DNA of 64,000 bases, from the NCBI GenBank assembly GCA_963966185.1, contig CAWZYM010000392.1, positions 721,001 to 785,000 of the forward strand. The letters run 5' to 3'. How positions within the stretch are numbered: the first letter of the stretch is position 1; every line of letters begins with the position of its first letter. Source of the stretch: Rhabditoides inermis. Taxonomy: Eukaryota; Nematoda; Chromadorea; Rhabditida; Rhabditidae. Below are positions 1 to 12,941 of this stretch, one piece after another. A model generated the notes under the pieces. That model saw only the letters and a program-made list of their open reading frames with translations. It made no database searches and was not told the DNA's origin. Position numbers and translations under genes: made by a program.

Positions 1-2257
1 CCCCAAAGATCCGACTGAGGGAAAAGTGAAAAAAATGAACGTCATGGTGCACAACGACCTCGAGTGCAATGCGCATGAAAGCGCGAAAGAAGAGCTGCCG
101 AGTTGGAATGCACACTGACAGATAAAGGCGAGAGACAGCGCTGTTTGAGGAGAGGCAGGTAGGCGAGATGGAGAAAGTTGTTGGACTAGTGAGAGGAACC
201 AGACAGCGGATCAGAGTGGACACGGCGAGAGAAACGATTATCGAGCCGCCCAATCGATCCTATTCCACGATTGTTTCAATAAAAACAAACCACGAAAACA
301 CATGAATGATATGAGAGACGACATCAATAGATACTGCACGCATTGACATGCCTATCAAACGGGTGCGGGATGTGGGTGAGGGCTAAATTTAGAGATTAGA
401 GATTTCACAACGAGATTACTCGTACGCTCCGACAATGCAATCATCGAAACGCCCATGAAACATTCGGCTGACGCCCGAAACATATCCGGCAATTCAAGCG
501 ACGTCCACTGCTATTGATCGGCCAAACCCTCACAATCTGGGCAATGTATACACTCGCACAGGACACCCACTGCCCGTAGGTCTATTCTGCACATTCACGA
601 ACATAAACATTATCCTCTACATCGGAAATAGACCGGATGTGCAAAGTGACAAACGACATCAAATATGAAGGCGACATGCACAACGGTCTTTCAACGCTGT
701 CCTTCCGGCGGCCGCGCCCTTTTTTTACAGAAATAAATCGATATCCTCGGGAGAATGTGGACAGGGAGAATGGGGTGTGTATCCACAGAAGAGAGAAACG
801 CATGTGGAATCCAGACAGACAGAGTGCGCGAGAAACGGAAAAGGAAACACTTGGACTGAAAGAACGAGAACGCCTCCTCTTGAATCATGGCAAGAACGTG
901 AAAACACAATCAAAGAAGAAGAGCTTTAAATAGTGAGTGAAAAAATACTTGAATCATCAGACGCGCGCTGTTGAATACGCGTGGTAGTAGTGGGTGCAGT
1001 TAGAAGGACGGACAGCCTATTTCTGTGGTGAGTCATTGGGCAGCTCAGCTGTTTATGAGAGAGAGTCAGACATGCAGAGTGGATGACGATGTCAGTGCAA
1101 ACCGACGACGTCATCGATTTCACAATACATGCATTACAAACATGATGAATATACACAACAATGTACAAAACACTCCACCTTGTTGATATTTCCAAATCGG
1201 GTGGTCAAAACTCAACATTACAGTAATCTGGAAAAGGTCATTTTAATGTTAAACAGTATCGGCGGAGCACGACGGAATAATTACCAAATTACATTTGTAC
1301 GCAATTTGTACAACAGAAAATAATTTTTGTACAATTTGTACAACATTTGTACAATTTGTACAACAGAAAATAATTTGCGTTGTTTTCTTGGATTTGACAA
1401 AATATATAGTCTATTATATCAACAGACAATCTGGCATTTGACGATACGTGTGCGAAAACAAATTCTCAAAATTCAGATCACGCAGACAGACGAGACGAAA
1501 TTCGCGCGAGAGGCATGAGAGCTTCATGTTTCAAGGAAATGTGTGAGAGAAGCTTTTACATGCGAAGTTGGGATGAGTTTGCACTGATTGTCTGTCTCTC
1601 TCTCAATTCTCATGTTCTTTTCCCTCCACTCTATTCTCTCTTGTTCCCGTGTAGATGATGGAACAGATAAACCCTTCATCTGCAAACTCTATCATGCGCA
1701 AGCCACAATAAGACCAAATGCCACGCCACATACTCTATTCAGCTGTCAAATTCCATTATCTACAACTTTTTTCTTGCATAAGTGCGAACATCTAGCATAG
1801 CAGGCGAGGCGCGATAAGAAAAGCAAAGGTGTTCGGAAATGATACAATGGAAACTAAACGGACAAAATTGGATTGATGTTAAATGGCGCTGCAATATTTT
1901 GGTTAGCCATGGAACTATTCATAGGTTCACAGTGAACAACGCCCTCAGAGACTGGGGGTGTAATGGAAAGAGAAAAAAAAGAGGAAATTGCAAGCATGAT
2001 TTCCCTGTGTGCAAAAAGAACAAACGGATCAGCTGACCAGTGAGGAACAGAAAGACATTTGAACTAAAATTGCTGGAACATTATTACATGATAGACCAAT
2101 TTCACTAATGTTGTACTCTCAGTTTTTAAATGATGGTGACTCTCATGAGTAACTATTGCACATAAATTTATCAAATTTCAAATTTCTAAACAATAACTAA
2201 AACAATCATCTACACAAAATGACAGATCATATGCGAGTTGACATTTACGTAGCTTAC
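1..2257. other. No resolved gene; downstream part of the gene starting at 2432
   Basis: The minus-strand exon at 2258-2432 ends in a good donor, so further exons of that gene should lie here, but I could not place any with confidence. Open frames here are short and low in complexity. Around 1300-1375 there is a short imperfect tandem of the palindromic-looking string ttgtacaa. Nothing else is supportable. Confidence 0.4.
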
Positions 2258-2432
2258 CGATGCGTATGCGGGGAAGTTGTTGGAAAGAGAGTCTGGCATG
2301 CGACAGTCTCCTGGGTGGTAGGGGCGCATCATCGGACGAGTGCCTCTCGGAAGACACCTTGCGCAGTCGCACTCCACTCTCCCTCCTCACTCCCAACCGC
2401 AGCGGAGACACGCCATCCCGATCCTCCGACAT
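2258..2432 (-). CDS. First coding exon of an unidentified Ser/Arg-rich protein (partial)
   Basis: The minus strand opens with an ATG at 2432-2430 and runs 58 codons without a stop to a canonical donor (gtaagc) just below 2258, leaving one base of a split codon. The peptide is rich in Arg and Ser, starts MSEDRDG, and contains SSERHSSDD-type phosphorylatable stretches; it looks disordered. No family is recognised. Bases 2571-2590 just upstream on this strand contain a TATA-like stretch. The rest of the gene should continue towards position 1 and was not found, so the product is unknown. The exon call rests on ATG, codon-like composition and donor only. Confidence 0.45.
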
Positions 2433-3959
2433 GACTGATCAATGCCCGGCCAGAAGCACAGTGCGAATGACACATGCACTATCTCCCCACCACTATCTCC
2501 CATCCATGACTCTGCCCCCCCCCCACTCTCTGTGCACTCTCCCCTCGAAACAACGACAGCCGTAGCCGTACAGTATTATATAAACACGCAGCTGGATGTC
2601 ACCACTAGTACCTGCAGTTGTCGACTGGACTGCTGCTCCGTTTCCACCTGCCGCGACGGCTTCGTCCATACATGTCGACCTCGACCGGCTGTCGCCACAA
2701 CCCATACTCGACAATAACAGACTGATCACTTGCTCATGTCCAGTTTGCGCTAGGAACAATATGCAAATAGAGTGCACACACCTCAAAACAGCGAATCGAT
2801 TCTGGGAGCTGGCTGGGGTGGTGCGAATATAATGGATACATGTGCAGAACGCGTGTACGCGGCGAAACAGCCAGACACGTCATTATACAAATACGAACAC
2901 ATTCACGACAGTTTGGGTATATGATAAATGAACTTACTGGAAGGGGAAAGGCGAGTGCGAGCGTAGTATTCCATGAGGGTAAAGGCAGTGAATGGAGAGC
3001 TCCAACTCGCGACTCGAACCACCAACACAACCTCATATAATCCAACACGTCATCATCCCATTCCCGACTACCAACGCGCACACATCAAACCCTGGATCGC
3101 TGTTTCAAACTATCAAAAACCCACATGTGTGCCGCGTACAGTTGTACTTTATAAATTCATCTGCGCCTTTGTCTCTGATGAATGTGGTGCAGCGTTCAGC
3201 TCTTCTCTCTTCTACAGTCCCCACTTTTTATAACTTGCGGACATAGATTTTCTTTTGTTATTAATAATGCTGGGGGGGGGGGCAAGCCGTGTTAGGAAAA
3301 TGACTATTGGAACAATATAGCAGTGAGTGTTGATCAATTCTACATCAAGAGGGTCAATTTCCTAACCACACTCACTGCTCACTACTCATTTTCTCCAAAA
3401 AACAACAACAACAACGATGAGGGTTTAGATAGGACAACAGATAGTAGAACATAATAGCTAGACACACGACCTGGCCCCCGGGGGAATGTGCGACGCACCC
3501 CAAAATTCTACATCAAGAGGGCACCCCGGACCGCTCCGACCGGTCCGACGAGGCGTACTGTCCGATGGAGAAGAGGGAGGGGCGGCGGATGCGCGACCCA
3601 GCGCCCCTCCTGCCCCCGCTACTCCCCGCTCTGCTACACAGCCAGCACTACGCGCAGTGAACACCACCCAATCCACGCACATTCAGGTCGCGAGAATCTC
3701 AACAAGTATTGCATTTTCCCTCTACATTTATTGCTCATGAAATGTTGATAAATCTTTTGCAAATATATGATGTTAGCTACAAGGAAGTTACAAAAAAAAC
3801 AGGTAACAATAAAAAGATATAAACTGGGGTATTTACAAGATAGTGTGAACAGTATGAGAACTTGGACCATGAAGCTGCTATGGTTTACAAATTAAAAAAG
3901 GAGTGGAAATGAAATGGAGAGGAATGAGGAGATGAAAATGCCGAGAATCGTACACCTGA
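2433..3959. other. Intergenic DNA with a dispersed repeat copy
   Basis: Between two minus-strand genes. It holds a probable promoter for the gene at 2432 and one copy of a repeat shared with 6366-6850. The GC-rich stretch 3475-3660 contains another short piece of the same repeat (ttctacatcaagaggg at about 3505). No coding exon could be supported. Confidence 0.4.
3152..3473. repeat. Dispersed repeat, copy a
   Basis: About 250 bp (3152-3408) match 6583-6850 closely, including the blocks ctacagtccccactttttata, cttgcggacatagatttt and ggcaagccgtgttagg. A second block at 3433-3470 (gacaacagatagtagaacat and what follows) matches 6392-6430. In copy b the order of the two blocks is reversed, so the copies are rearranged relative to each other. 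No protein is encoded. Confidence 0.75.
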
Positions 3960-5014
3960 TCAGTGGTTGCATTGTTGCGCGAGTGCGTGCATGCGTTCCC
4001 TGTGACGGGCGGCCGATGCATCCATCTCATCACACGCCCACTTCCAGTTACTGTCGTCCTAAAGAAAATAAACTATTCTATAAAGTGAAACTGAGAGTGG
4101 CCCCAAGACCAAGCACTACCACAGAGTAGATAGAGAGGTTCCGTGTTTCACTTACCTCGCTGATCTCCTCGTCGTCGTCAAACTCCCATCCGGCGATGCG
4201 CACCAGCTTGTCGTAGTCGGCTTTCATCTTCTGCGGCTATAATTACCACATCAACTCGGTCAACGAGACACTACCAACCGTGTCGTAGGGGAGGTTGAGT
4301 CGCATGCGGGCGATGCGCCGGCGGCTACGATCGGAAAGAGCCAAGCGGCGGCGCTCCGCCGAGAACGACGCAGTGTGCGAGCGCACCGTCTACAAAATTT
4401 ACACATCTAAATTGTAATAACAATCTGTAAACCACTCACCGACGCGTCGCTGACGGCGCTCTCGTTGTCGCCGTCGCGCGCCGGCGACTGCTGGTCAATC
4501 TGAAAAAAGTTGTATGTTACAATCGAGTCGCCTAACCTTGGGCGTCTCGCTGTGAGCAGAGGGGTCCGTCTCGGGCTGCTGCTCTCCCTCCACGCATTCT
4601 TCCTGGTGGTCGTCGGGCGCGGCCGTCTTCTGCGCGTGCAGGTCGTCGCCGCTTCCGTCGCTGCTCTGGTCGGAGAGGGGGCGCGTGGCGAGCAGAGTGC
4701 CCATCGTCGACGACTTGCGCATAGTCGAGTGCATGCGCGGCTCCGGCGTCTTCTGTACAACCGATAGATACGATATGTATGTGATCAGCAACACGCACCG
4801 TGATAATGCTGTCGTTGAGCTCCTTGCTGGGCTGGGCGTACACATCGTCCGAGTCGTCAGACATCGACAGACCGCCCAGGATTTTGTCGGACAACTTCAA
4901 GTACACTATGGTGAACAGCAACAACAACATCAACACCACAGCAAAGCTCACATTGGGCATCTCAGTGAGGTCAGACGAAGAAGCGGAAGAGTTGCTCAAC
5001 AGCTCTCTCGGCAT
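3960..5014 (-). CDS. Single-span membrane protein with a charged cytosolic tail, unidentified
   Basis: Six exons, all in phase 0: 4799-5014, 4537-4752, 4440-4499, 4279-4389, 4156-4236, 3960-4058 (260 aa). An acceptor (gctgttgttgcag) lies about 25 nt before the ATG, suggesting a trans-spliced leader. Residues 1-20 are Ser/Asn-rich, and residues 22-39 form one hydrophobic membrane span (VSFAVVLMLLLLFTIVYLKL). The rest is hydrophilic, rich in Ser, Asp and Glu, with a basic patch near residues 175-195 (SRRRIARMRLNLPYD) and a C-terminal block with AGWEFDDDEE. The layout, a short lumenal N-terminus plus a long tail, recalls RIC-3-type proteins only loosely. No family is claimed. Confidence 0.72.
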
Positions 5015-5801
5015 GTTGGTCAATCGATTTGAGTCTAAGGCTGCAACAACAGCACGTAAACACAAATGTTGAGAAAAGAATAACGGAAACACTGAAGGCT
5101 CGTTTATACTCCTGCGACAGTCGTTGGCAATGCACAAAACATATATTTTGTATAATACAAATATATATGATACAATAATTTTGTATATATAATACAAATA
5201 AAACATAATACAAAAATTTTGTCGCAACGACAAGTGAGGATCAGCTCTTATTCATGCATTGCGATACGCAGTTGCTGCGCAGGAGCGCTATAAACGCGCC
5301 TTGACCGCATGACCGCAGCGTAGCGCCGACAAACTACAGCCGCCAATAGCTACAAACCACAAGAGTGAGAGGAAAGGGGCGCCGACAGGCCGGCCGCGCA
5401 GCCGCGGCAGCGCGAACCCTGCGCGGGCGACTGTATTTTCTGGTACAGATAACAATAATTCATTTCTTTATTTATATACAAAATCTGTTATATGGTATGA
5501 TTTATCTGGTGGGGTCGGTCGCGTTCGTACAGGAATGATTCATCCTTGGGTATAGTTCTATGCTCGCAATAAGTTGTGCGCAGTGGGGTAGATCAGAGAA
5601 AGACGGAGAGTCAGCTCTCGGCAATAGCGCACAAAACAAGAGAGACAGACGGTTATGACACCGTGTTTCGAACTGCAAGCGAGGTAGATCGAAAAACTCT
5701 CTGGCTCAGACTATATGACTCCTCCAGTTGGATCAGCTTCCGTACAGGCGCCACATGTTCTCTTGCACTACATATTGAACAACACATTGATGACAAGTAA
5801 A

Positions 5802-6170
5802 TTACTTGAAGCAATGCAATAAATCACATTTGTTGTCAGACAACTGAAACTGGGTTCTAAGAGTAGTCACATAACAATCAGTAGCATAACAGTATATTTG
5901 ATCAGAGTGATCAACCTGTGGACAGATAAGACATTTAGTGTTCGGACAACTAGTACTCTTATTGCTGTGTGAAGAATGACCATTGACTAGCAAAACTTTG
6001 CCCTTCTGGCGTTTCACTAGATAGGAGTCACTGGTAGTGGAGAAAGATGGTTTACGTGTTGGTTTGGTTTTTGGATTGGGAGCAGGAATTTGAAATGCAG
6101 GAACCCTTTTACTGCAGGGACACGTAAATAGGCACCGAAAAACGACGAGTACACAATTAAACATGTACAA
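5802..6170 (-). pseudogene. Possible fragment of a retroelement protein
   Basis: An uninterrupted 122-codon minus-strand frame encodes a peptide with spaced Cys pairs (SCPNTKCLICPQVDHSDQI). This resembles the Cys-rich linker that precedes GIY-YIG endonucleases in Penelope-like elements (C-x-x-x-x-C-x-x-C-P-h). No reverse transcriptase or GIY-YIG motif was found around it. It could equally be a chance frame in AT-rich DNA. The resemblance is an impression, not an alignment. Confidence 0.2.
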
Positions 6171-6365
6171 TACAATAAAAAAATATTGCCTTTTATAGGC
6201 TGGGTGGGAAAGAAAAACATATTAGAACTACATACATAAGAAACAGTTGCAGAAATACGAGTAAGATATAAAGAGAACATATAGTAATACGAGTAAAATG
6301 GTAAGTTGGTAAGGGCGTCACGCGCCTCCACTGGGCGATCACAGATGTGCACTACACCAACTACA

Positions 6366-6850
6366 AACAATGAGGGTTTTTCAAAGTAAATAGGACAACA
6401 GATAGTAGAACATAATAGCTAGACACACGACGGAATCCTGTTTCGATCCTTTAACCTGCAGACAGGCTTACAAATAGAATTTCTTAAAGACTATATGACT
6501 ACCGAAAGTATATCTGATAGTGACCACTTTCATCCACGATTTTGCTAGATAGTGGTCACAAACAAACAAACAAACGCTTTTCATAAACTCGTCTGCGTCT
6601 TTGTATGTGCAGCGTTCAGCTATTTCCTCTTATCTCTTCTTCTTTTTCTACAGTCCCCACTTTTTATAGCTTGCGGACATAGATTTTCTTTTTGTTATTA
6701 ATAATGCTGGGGGCAAGCCGTGTTAGGAAAGTGACTATTGGAACAATATGTAAAAAGAAAAAAAGAAAGATAGCAGTGAGTGTTGATGAATTCTACATCA
6801 AGAGGGTAAATTTCCTAACCACACTCACTGCTCACTACTCATTTTCTCAA
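6366..6850. repeat. Dispersed repeat, copy b
   Basis: Matches copy a in two blocks, 6366-6433 and 6583-6850. The second block carries four short complementary segments in the order A-B-A'-B': gttaggaaa (6722), agcagtgagtgt (6772), tttcctaac (6811), acactcactgct (6821). That order cannot form a simple hairpin but could form a pseudoknot in RNA. The same order occurs in copy a at 3291, 3319, 3358 and 3368. Confidence 0.75.
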
Positions 6851-9800
6851 CAAAAAAAACAAGTCACCAACCACATGATGTAATCAACAAAAAAAACGCT
6901 AATTTACCAGATATTGTCTTTTCTCTCACTTACTCACTCACTTTTCTCTCCCTGCAATCGTCCTCTCCTCTCTCTCTCTTCTTCTACAGTCCCCACTCTT
7001 CATAGCTTGGGGAGTTGTGTGTGTGTGTGTTCCCGTAGTAATGCGCAGTGGGGGGACATGGAAGGAAGACGGGGGTACTGTATGCGGGTGGAGTGATAAC
7101 ACCGGCCAAGGCCGCGCGTCGACCGACCGCTGCTGCTCCACACACCCACCCACCCACGCATTCCATCGATCCACCCCATACAATTGATCATCAATCGATA
7201 TTTTGTCCTCGCTTCACCCACCCAGTTGTAAACTTCACCTTTGCGCTATTCGCAGCCGCCGTTGCCGACTCGCACTGAAATGTGTAATTTTTTCAAACTA
7301 TGCGTTTCGGCTGCTATTGCACTGCACGTTTCGTATCTAGTCTTCATATATTAAAGTCGATATTGCTTTCAGTAATTATTTAACAATCTCCCCCCTCTCC
7401 TGCCAATGTCAATCCTGCTCACTCTGCGCAACTCACTGTTGACTCTATCGATTGATTCGCATGGCAAACCTCGTCAAATTCTACCCACTCCCAAGCGAGA
7501 CAATACACGCATATCATTGGATGCAAATGCCATTTTGATCTCTTCTTTTTTTTCTCACTTGCATCTCTCGCGGTACCTCCTCTCATTTCACTCTCATCTC
7601 TCTTGAGAGAGAGAAGTGAGAGAGATAATCATGCTCACTAGGGATACAAACACTTAATCCGTATCCCTTTTTCTCGTCCACAATCGGTTCATCTCACAGT
7701 TCGCGCGCGAGTGGGGCGACTGGCGACTGGCGATTCGCGTGTTTGGGCGACTTGCTCGCTTGGCTGGGTGGCATGCGCGGTGCTGCGAGTGTAACATTAC
7801 GGATGTGTCGGGGTGGCTGGAGGCGCGGCTGTGTTGCGCGTGTGTGTGTGTTTGTGAGGGGCTGCTCGTCTACCGTCGCTCAGCGGGGTTGTCCTGCTTA
7901 CGAGAATGGGGCCGCTGGCCGTCCATTCATCACCCGCCGGGTTGATATAGCTGAAGGAGCGTGCAACCTGCTTTCGCAGCCTGCCCCTACGCGCGCCCCG
8001 CTCGCCCGTGCGTCGTCCGGTATCCTCGTGCGATCTGATCTTATCGCCGCCCGCGTTCTATCAGCGACGGCCTTCGCCCCCCCCCCCTCTCGCCTCTTTA
8101 CGGGCCTCCCCCCGTCACCACCCTTCCACATGCACCCACCACCACACACGTGTATCCTTTCTCTCTTTATCTTCTCTCACTTGTTGCAATCGTGTTCCAT
8201 CATTGTGCATCTCTTCTGTTCTTTTCCACATGTTGGAACTCATCCCATCGTATTATCTCGAATCTCTCCCGCTCGCTCTTTTTCTCTCGTTCTCTCCCTT
8301 TCACACACTTTCTCCTCTCTCACTTTCGAGTTCTCGCGTCTACTTCTCCTCTTCTCTCCTCCACTGACCATTCTCTCTCACCATTTTCCCACGGTCTCCC
8401 TTGTCACTTTTGTCTGCCATCTTGAGGGAGATGACGTCACTTTTCTCTATCGCAATCGTCGCCGACAGACAGTCCCTTGTGATCAAATCGGCAAGGCCAT
8501 CAAAGGTCAATTTGAATAAGGGGATGTATAGTAGGGTGTGTGTGTGTGATGTGATTGAAACAATCCGTGGAAGCGCCTGCGTGTGCCATTCCAGTGCTGG
8601 ATAATCCGAAAGAGGAGTAATTGGTATTGGCTATTGGGTGCCCGGATTCATCATTGGATTTATGTCTTTATTGGGGTGTCCTCTCGCGGAGGGGTGGGTG
8701 AGGGGAGGGGGGCCGCAGCAGCGGGTGCGGTCTTGCACCCGAGACGAGGCTACCTCGGGGGTGGGGTGCGTCTAATTATGCGTCGTTTCACTTGTCGCCG
8801 CTCGCCCCTTCCCCTCTTCCCCTCCGCCTCCCGACGTCCCCTGATTGGCTTCCACGTTCGCGCCACATTTGCGCCATTTGCCGGCCCGAATTCAATGTCT
8901 CTAGTAGTGAAACTCGTTGCACTATACGATGTGCCGGGTCGCCTCGCCTCGCCTCGCCTCTCTATCCATTATTATGCTAATTCGTGGTGCGCGGTGGCAG
9001 GAGAGTGACTGTAATCCGTGGGGGGTTGGTGAGGCGACAGCACAGCAAACAGTGGCAGGGCGGCTCTCCTGTGGGGACGCACTCTCTCGCACGCAGCGAG
9101 GACAAACCACCTCAACTTGATCTCGTCTCGCGGCAGCCACGCAAGTTCAACCAACCAACACTCACCAACCATTTATTCTAGTTTTTTTCTGCAGAATTTG
9201 ATCAATATTGGAATCGATTACGTCGTTGAAATGATAGCGGCTTGCCGTCTCCATTTGCATTCCACTTTTTTTCTTCTCCATACCGGTATTCTTCTATTCT
9301 CGCCCGCACGTGAATATTTCGCGAAACCTGTGTCGTGCATTGTGTGTCTCAGCCGTCGTACATTCTCTGTGTGAATTGACCGCGTGGGTTTTTGTCCTTT
9401 TGTGGCATTTGCGGATCAGTGGCGCGTCGGTCGATGCGACGACCTTCCTTCCTTCCTTCCGCCCGCCCGACCGCTCGCCAGCCATCCGTCTGTCGCATTG
9501 CGACGGTCAGACGATGATGCTGAAGAAAAAAACTCGTCTTTATGATGTGTGTGGATAGAATAGGCTTGCGGGGGTTGATTGATGAGAGGGGTCAATGCGA
9601 TACGCATTCCACTCATTTGGTATGCACTACCTCTTTTCTCTCCTCCCACCTCACCTCACCTCACATGCCTGCCGAGGAAATTTCAAAAATCGTAGTGTCA
9701 GTGTCGGCACATCGAGATCAGCGTGCATGCAGTGCAAAGTGCGCGGTGTAACCCACCTCTTTCTCTACCACCTCCTTCTTCTACACATTCTCTCCCCACA

Positions 9801-10098
9801 CTCTTTCGTCTCGCTCTCGCTGGCATGTGCGCGAGAGTTGCGCGCAGCCGGCCAGACACACAGACAGCCCCGCAAATCAGAACTAATCAATCGATGCTCG
9901 AAGGAACTGGGGATGAGAATTCTCTCTTTCTTATTTCGCACTTGTTTTATTTCTGCTCTCTCGTGTATCTATTATCGCATTATCGTTTATCCGTCTCTGT
10001 TTTCACTGCACTCTGGTGAGAGAAGAGAGTGAGTGTGGTGTGGTTGTTGCAAGAGAATGATATCACTCTCCTCTCACCCTTGATCCTCTCCTTTTCAG

Positions 10099-10174
10099 CA
10101 CGGCTCGCGAGGGTCTCCCCAGTTGCTGCCAGCCTCTCGCTTAGATTAGATCCACACGGAGAGGAGAGAGAATG
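10099..10174 (+). other. 5' UTR exon ending in the start codon
   Basis: An acceptor (ctccttttcag) at 10088-10098 is followed by 73 nt without ATG, then ATG at 10172-10174 immediately followed by the donor gtgagt. The first acceptor has no visible partner donor upstream, which suits a spliced-leader acceptor. The start codon therefore sits alone at the end of this exon. Confidence 0.55.
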
Positions 10175-12941
10175 GTGAGTCGTCATCGCAGTGACTAGTG
10201 CTCCATGATCATGAATCACATTCATCCATTCATTCTCGCCCATCATCCACAACAAGTGACTAACATTGCGTATGCTACTGTAACTGGGTGTGCCCGTGTT
10301 TGGAATTTGCGCTGTCTATCCATTCATCTTGATTGTCTCCGGCGACGACGAATCGTACTCGTTGATTGTGCGCAGATTATCATCGATTTGATCTACCGCA
10401 ATATAGTCTCGCTGACCTTGGCAGCCGAGAATTGCCCCCACCGGGTGATTAATTACGGTGGCTGGACGGACGGGGCGAGTGCGCATGCGCGAATGGGTGC
10501 AGGCGAGAGAGGCTGGCAGATACTGTACAGATAAGGCGAATCGAGGGTGATGTGTGCGTGTGTTGCAGGCGGACCTGTCTCTGCCCTTCTTCGCGCCCTT
10601 CAATGCGTCGTCAGTGAGTGGCACGTCCGAGCTGTTCTCATCCACACTCGCCATGCTCTCCGACGCCGCCCCGCCCTTTCCCGAACAGTGGAACAAGGAC
10701 CCCGAACCCTCGTTCTACTATCCCACCTCTGCCGCCGCCGCCGCGCCTTCTGTCACTGACGAGTTTGGAAGAGTCATACAGGGCACCTACCCGCCGCCAC
10801 ATGTCGAGCCCACGTGAGTCTCTCCCCCTCTCCTCTCTCTCTATACAATCCTCTTTCAGCTTCGACCCGACATACCAGATGCGTGCTCGTCTGCTCGAAC
10901 CGCAGGCTCTCTTGCACCAACCGCAGCCCATTCAGCTCCAGGGAATGCACGAGTACCGCCCTCTCTACATTGACCACTCTACCCTCCCCGCGCAAGCCCC
11001 TCTCGCCCCGCCTCCTATTGTCCCGCCCCCGTTGAGCCGCCCCACGCCCGTGTACCAGCAGCCGCTGCACATGCAAGGCATGCCGCCCATCGATCCCACA
11101 CAGACACTCGGAAGTCTGGTGAGTGGAAATAGGAATATAGAAAATGGAAGTAGAACGAGACATGCAAAGAATGAGAAAATAACAAGAGGAAGGAAAAAGT
11201 AGAGGACTAGAAAATGAAAAAAATGAGTGTATCGTTCAGGTGCAGAACATCCACCAGCAGAATGGAGTGCCGCAGCCGCCAAAGCCTGTGAAGAAGCCGA
11301 GGAAGCAGAAGAAGCAGGAGGAGGTGGACGTCAAGCCCCTCCTCATCGCGCCCATCATTGGAGAGGACGGGGTGAGTGGACCAGGGGGCTTTCTCTCTCA
11401 CCCACTCCCTCTCCAGGAACCCCGCCCCCACCCCGAGCTGGAGATGGTGGATGAGGAGCGTGTCATGTGTATGGCTTGCAGGGGAGTCTACCCCAGTCGC
11501 AGGTGCGTACCTGTGTTTCCTTCTTCTCTCACCCTCTTCCCTTTGCAGGAGTCTCACCGGCCACATTGGTCGCAACGAGAAGTGTCGCGAGATTATCGGC
11601 CGCAACTACCTGGACACGATCGCCACCACTGGCATCATCCCACAGGTGCCGGGAGCGGGCACGGAGCAGACCCCAAAGGGAGCCATCTGCACCGGGCAGG
11701 ACGGACTGTCCCCCATATGCCCCTACTGCGACAGGTTCATCAGCCACTACAAGGGCAACATCCGCCGACACATTAACCAGTGTGGCAAGACGGGCGGAAA
11801 GAGGGAGCGCACCAAGGGAGAGAAGAAGGCCAAGGAGGCCAAGAGGAAGTGAGTCGTTTTATAATTGTCACATTCATTTATTGTCATTGTCCTGTTAATT
11901 CTAGGAAGCGCGACTCGCAGGGCGCTAGCGTGTCTCCAGATGAATGGAACGGACCTTCGGACCATATCATGGATGGATATGAGCACAGTGAGTTGTCACT
12001 AGTCCTTTTTTTCATTTTCTCGTCAACATGCCTTGTCTGCAGTGTACGGTCAGCCGCAGCCGTCGAGCCTTCCCTCCCTGTGTCTGTCCCCGCCGACTGT
12101 TGGACTGGGCTATCAGAATGGCATGCACCCGCACCATCTCATCGACCCATCCATTGTCCCTGCCCCCGCAGCCCCCGCCCCTCCCAAGAAGGAAAACGAG
12201 GTACGTCTACGCTCTTTCATCTTGTTCCTCACGTCTTGTTTCAGGTTCCGGACGACCCGTACCTGTGTCCCGACTGCGATTTCCTCACAGTTTACAAGGG
12301 CAATATGAAGAGACATCTGAACACGTGCCATCCGCATCTTTTGGCGGGAACGGATGTGAAGGAGAACGACAGGAGACTGGAGGCGATGAAGGCATCTGTG
12401 CAGGGAGTAGAGGGGGAGAGACTGCAGGAGAAGGTGGCAGCACACAAGGCCAACTCGACCCGCGGACGGAAGAGCAAGCAGAGGAGGGAGCAGCAGGGCG
12501 ACAAGGTACGCAGAGAGAGAGAGAGAGAGAGAGAGAGAACCTCGTTTCTTTCAGATGATGGTAATGTGTTCCCCAGTGGAAATGTCTGGCGCGGGCAGTC
12601 TGTCCATGAACTCTTCCATGGGGTCGTCTCTCGATTCGGATGAACACATCAGGTGAGTCTTTCTCCTAACCCCCCATCGCATCCCCCACATCCCCACTCG
12701 TTCCTTTGCACCCGAGCCCCGCTCACGTATGGTTACAGTGTTTAGGAGCGACTACGCTGCGCCCACCTTTTTCGACCAATCAGTGTACGCGCCGACTACA
12801 AGCTCCGCCCTCACATGCCCCGCCCCTTCCACTCCCTACTACCTGACCATGGACACGCCAAATTCGCCGCTGGATGACATCATTGATTCGGTGGCGAGTA
12901 ATCGATCATCGAGTGAGGAGAAACGGAGAAGAGGCTGGTAG
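10172..12941 (+). CDS. C2H2/C2HC zinc-finger transcription factor
   Basis: Eleven exons: 10172-10174, 10569-10813, 10860-11118, 11240-11371, 11417-11502, 11549-11848, 11905-11987, 12043-12200, 12245-12505, 12555-12652, 12746-12941; 606 aa, phases all match. The N-terminal 210 residues are Pro/Ala/Gln-rich and disordered, typical of an activation region. Three fingers follow: C231-C234-H247-C254 (C-x2-C-x12-H-x6-C), C299-C302-H316-C320, and C430-C433-H446-C450/H451. Fingers 2 and 3 share the segment YKGN(I/M)(K/R)RH. Finger 2 is followed by a Lys/Arg-rich stretch (about 323-345) that would serve as nuclear localisation signal or DNA contact, and finger 3 by another (GRKSKQRRE). The C-terminal 65 residues are Ser/Thr/Pro-rich. 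It is probably a sequence-specific DNA-binding regulator; the orthologue was not identified. A polyadenylation signal lies near 13470. Confidence 0.85.

Larger units (their letters stand above)
5015..10171. other. Gene-poor DNA and 5' region of the zinc-finger gene
   Basis: AT-rich to 7 kb, then strongly CT-rich from 7.4 to 10 kb. It contains repeat copy b, a partial third copy at 6968-7020, a GT run at 7015-7030, a CACC run near 7140 and a possible retroelement relic. The last 74 nt (10099-10171) look like a 5' UTR exon of the zinc-finger gene, preceded by the acceptor ctccttttcag. Several long frames here are artefacts of CT-rich composition. Confidence 0.5.

Noticed and set aside
4532..5233. 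Longer N-terminal extension of the membrane protein gene (to 5233)
   Set aside because: The extension is AT-rich, reads as Tyr/Ile repeats, and is separated from the ATG at 5014 by a good splice acceptor.
7743..8519. 258-codon plus-strand frame upstream of the zinc-finger gene
   Set aside because: No ATG at its start, CT-driven composition in the second half, no conserved motif and no splice pattern; best read as 5' flanking DNA.
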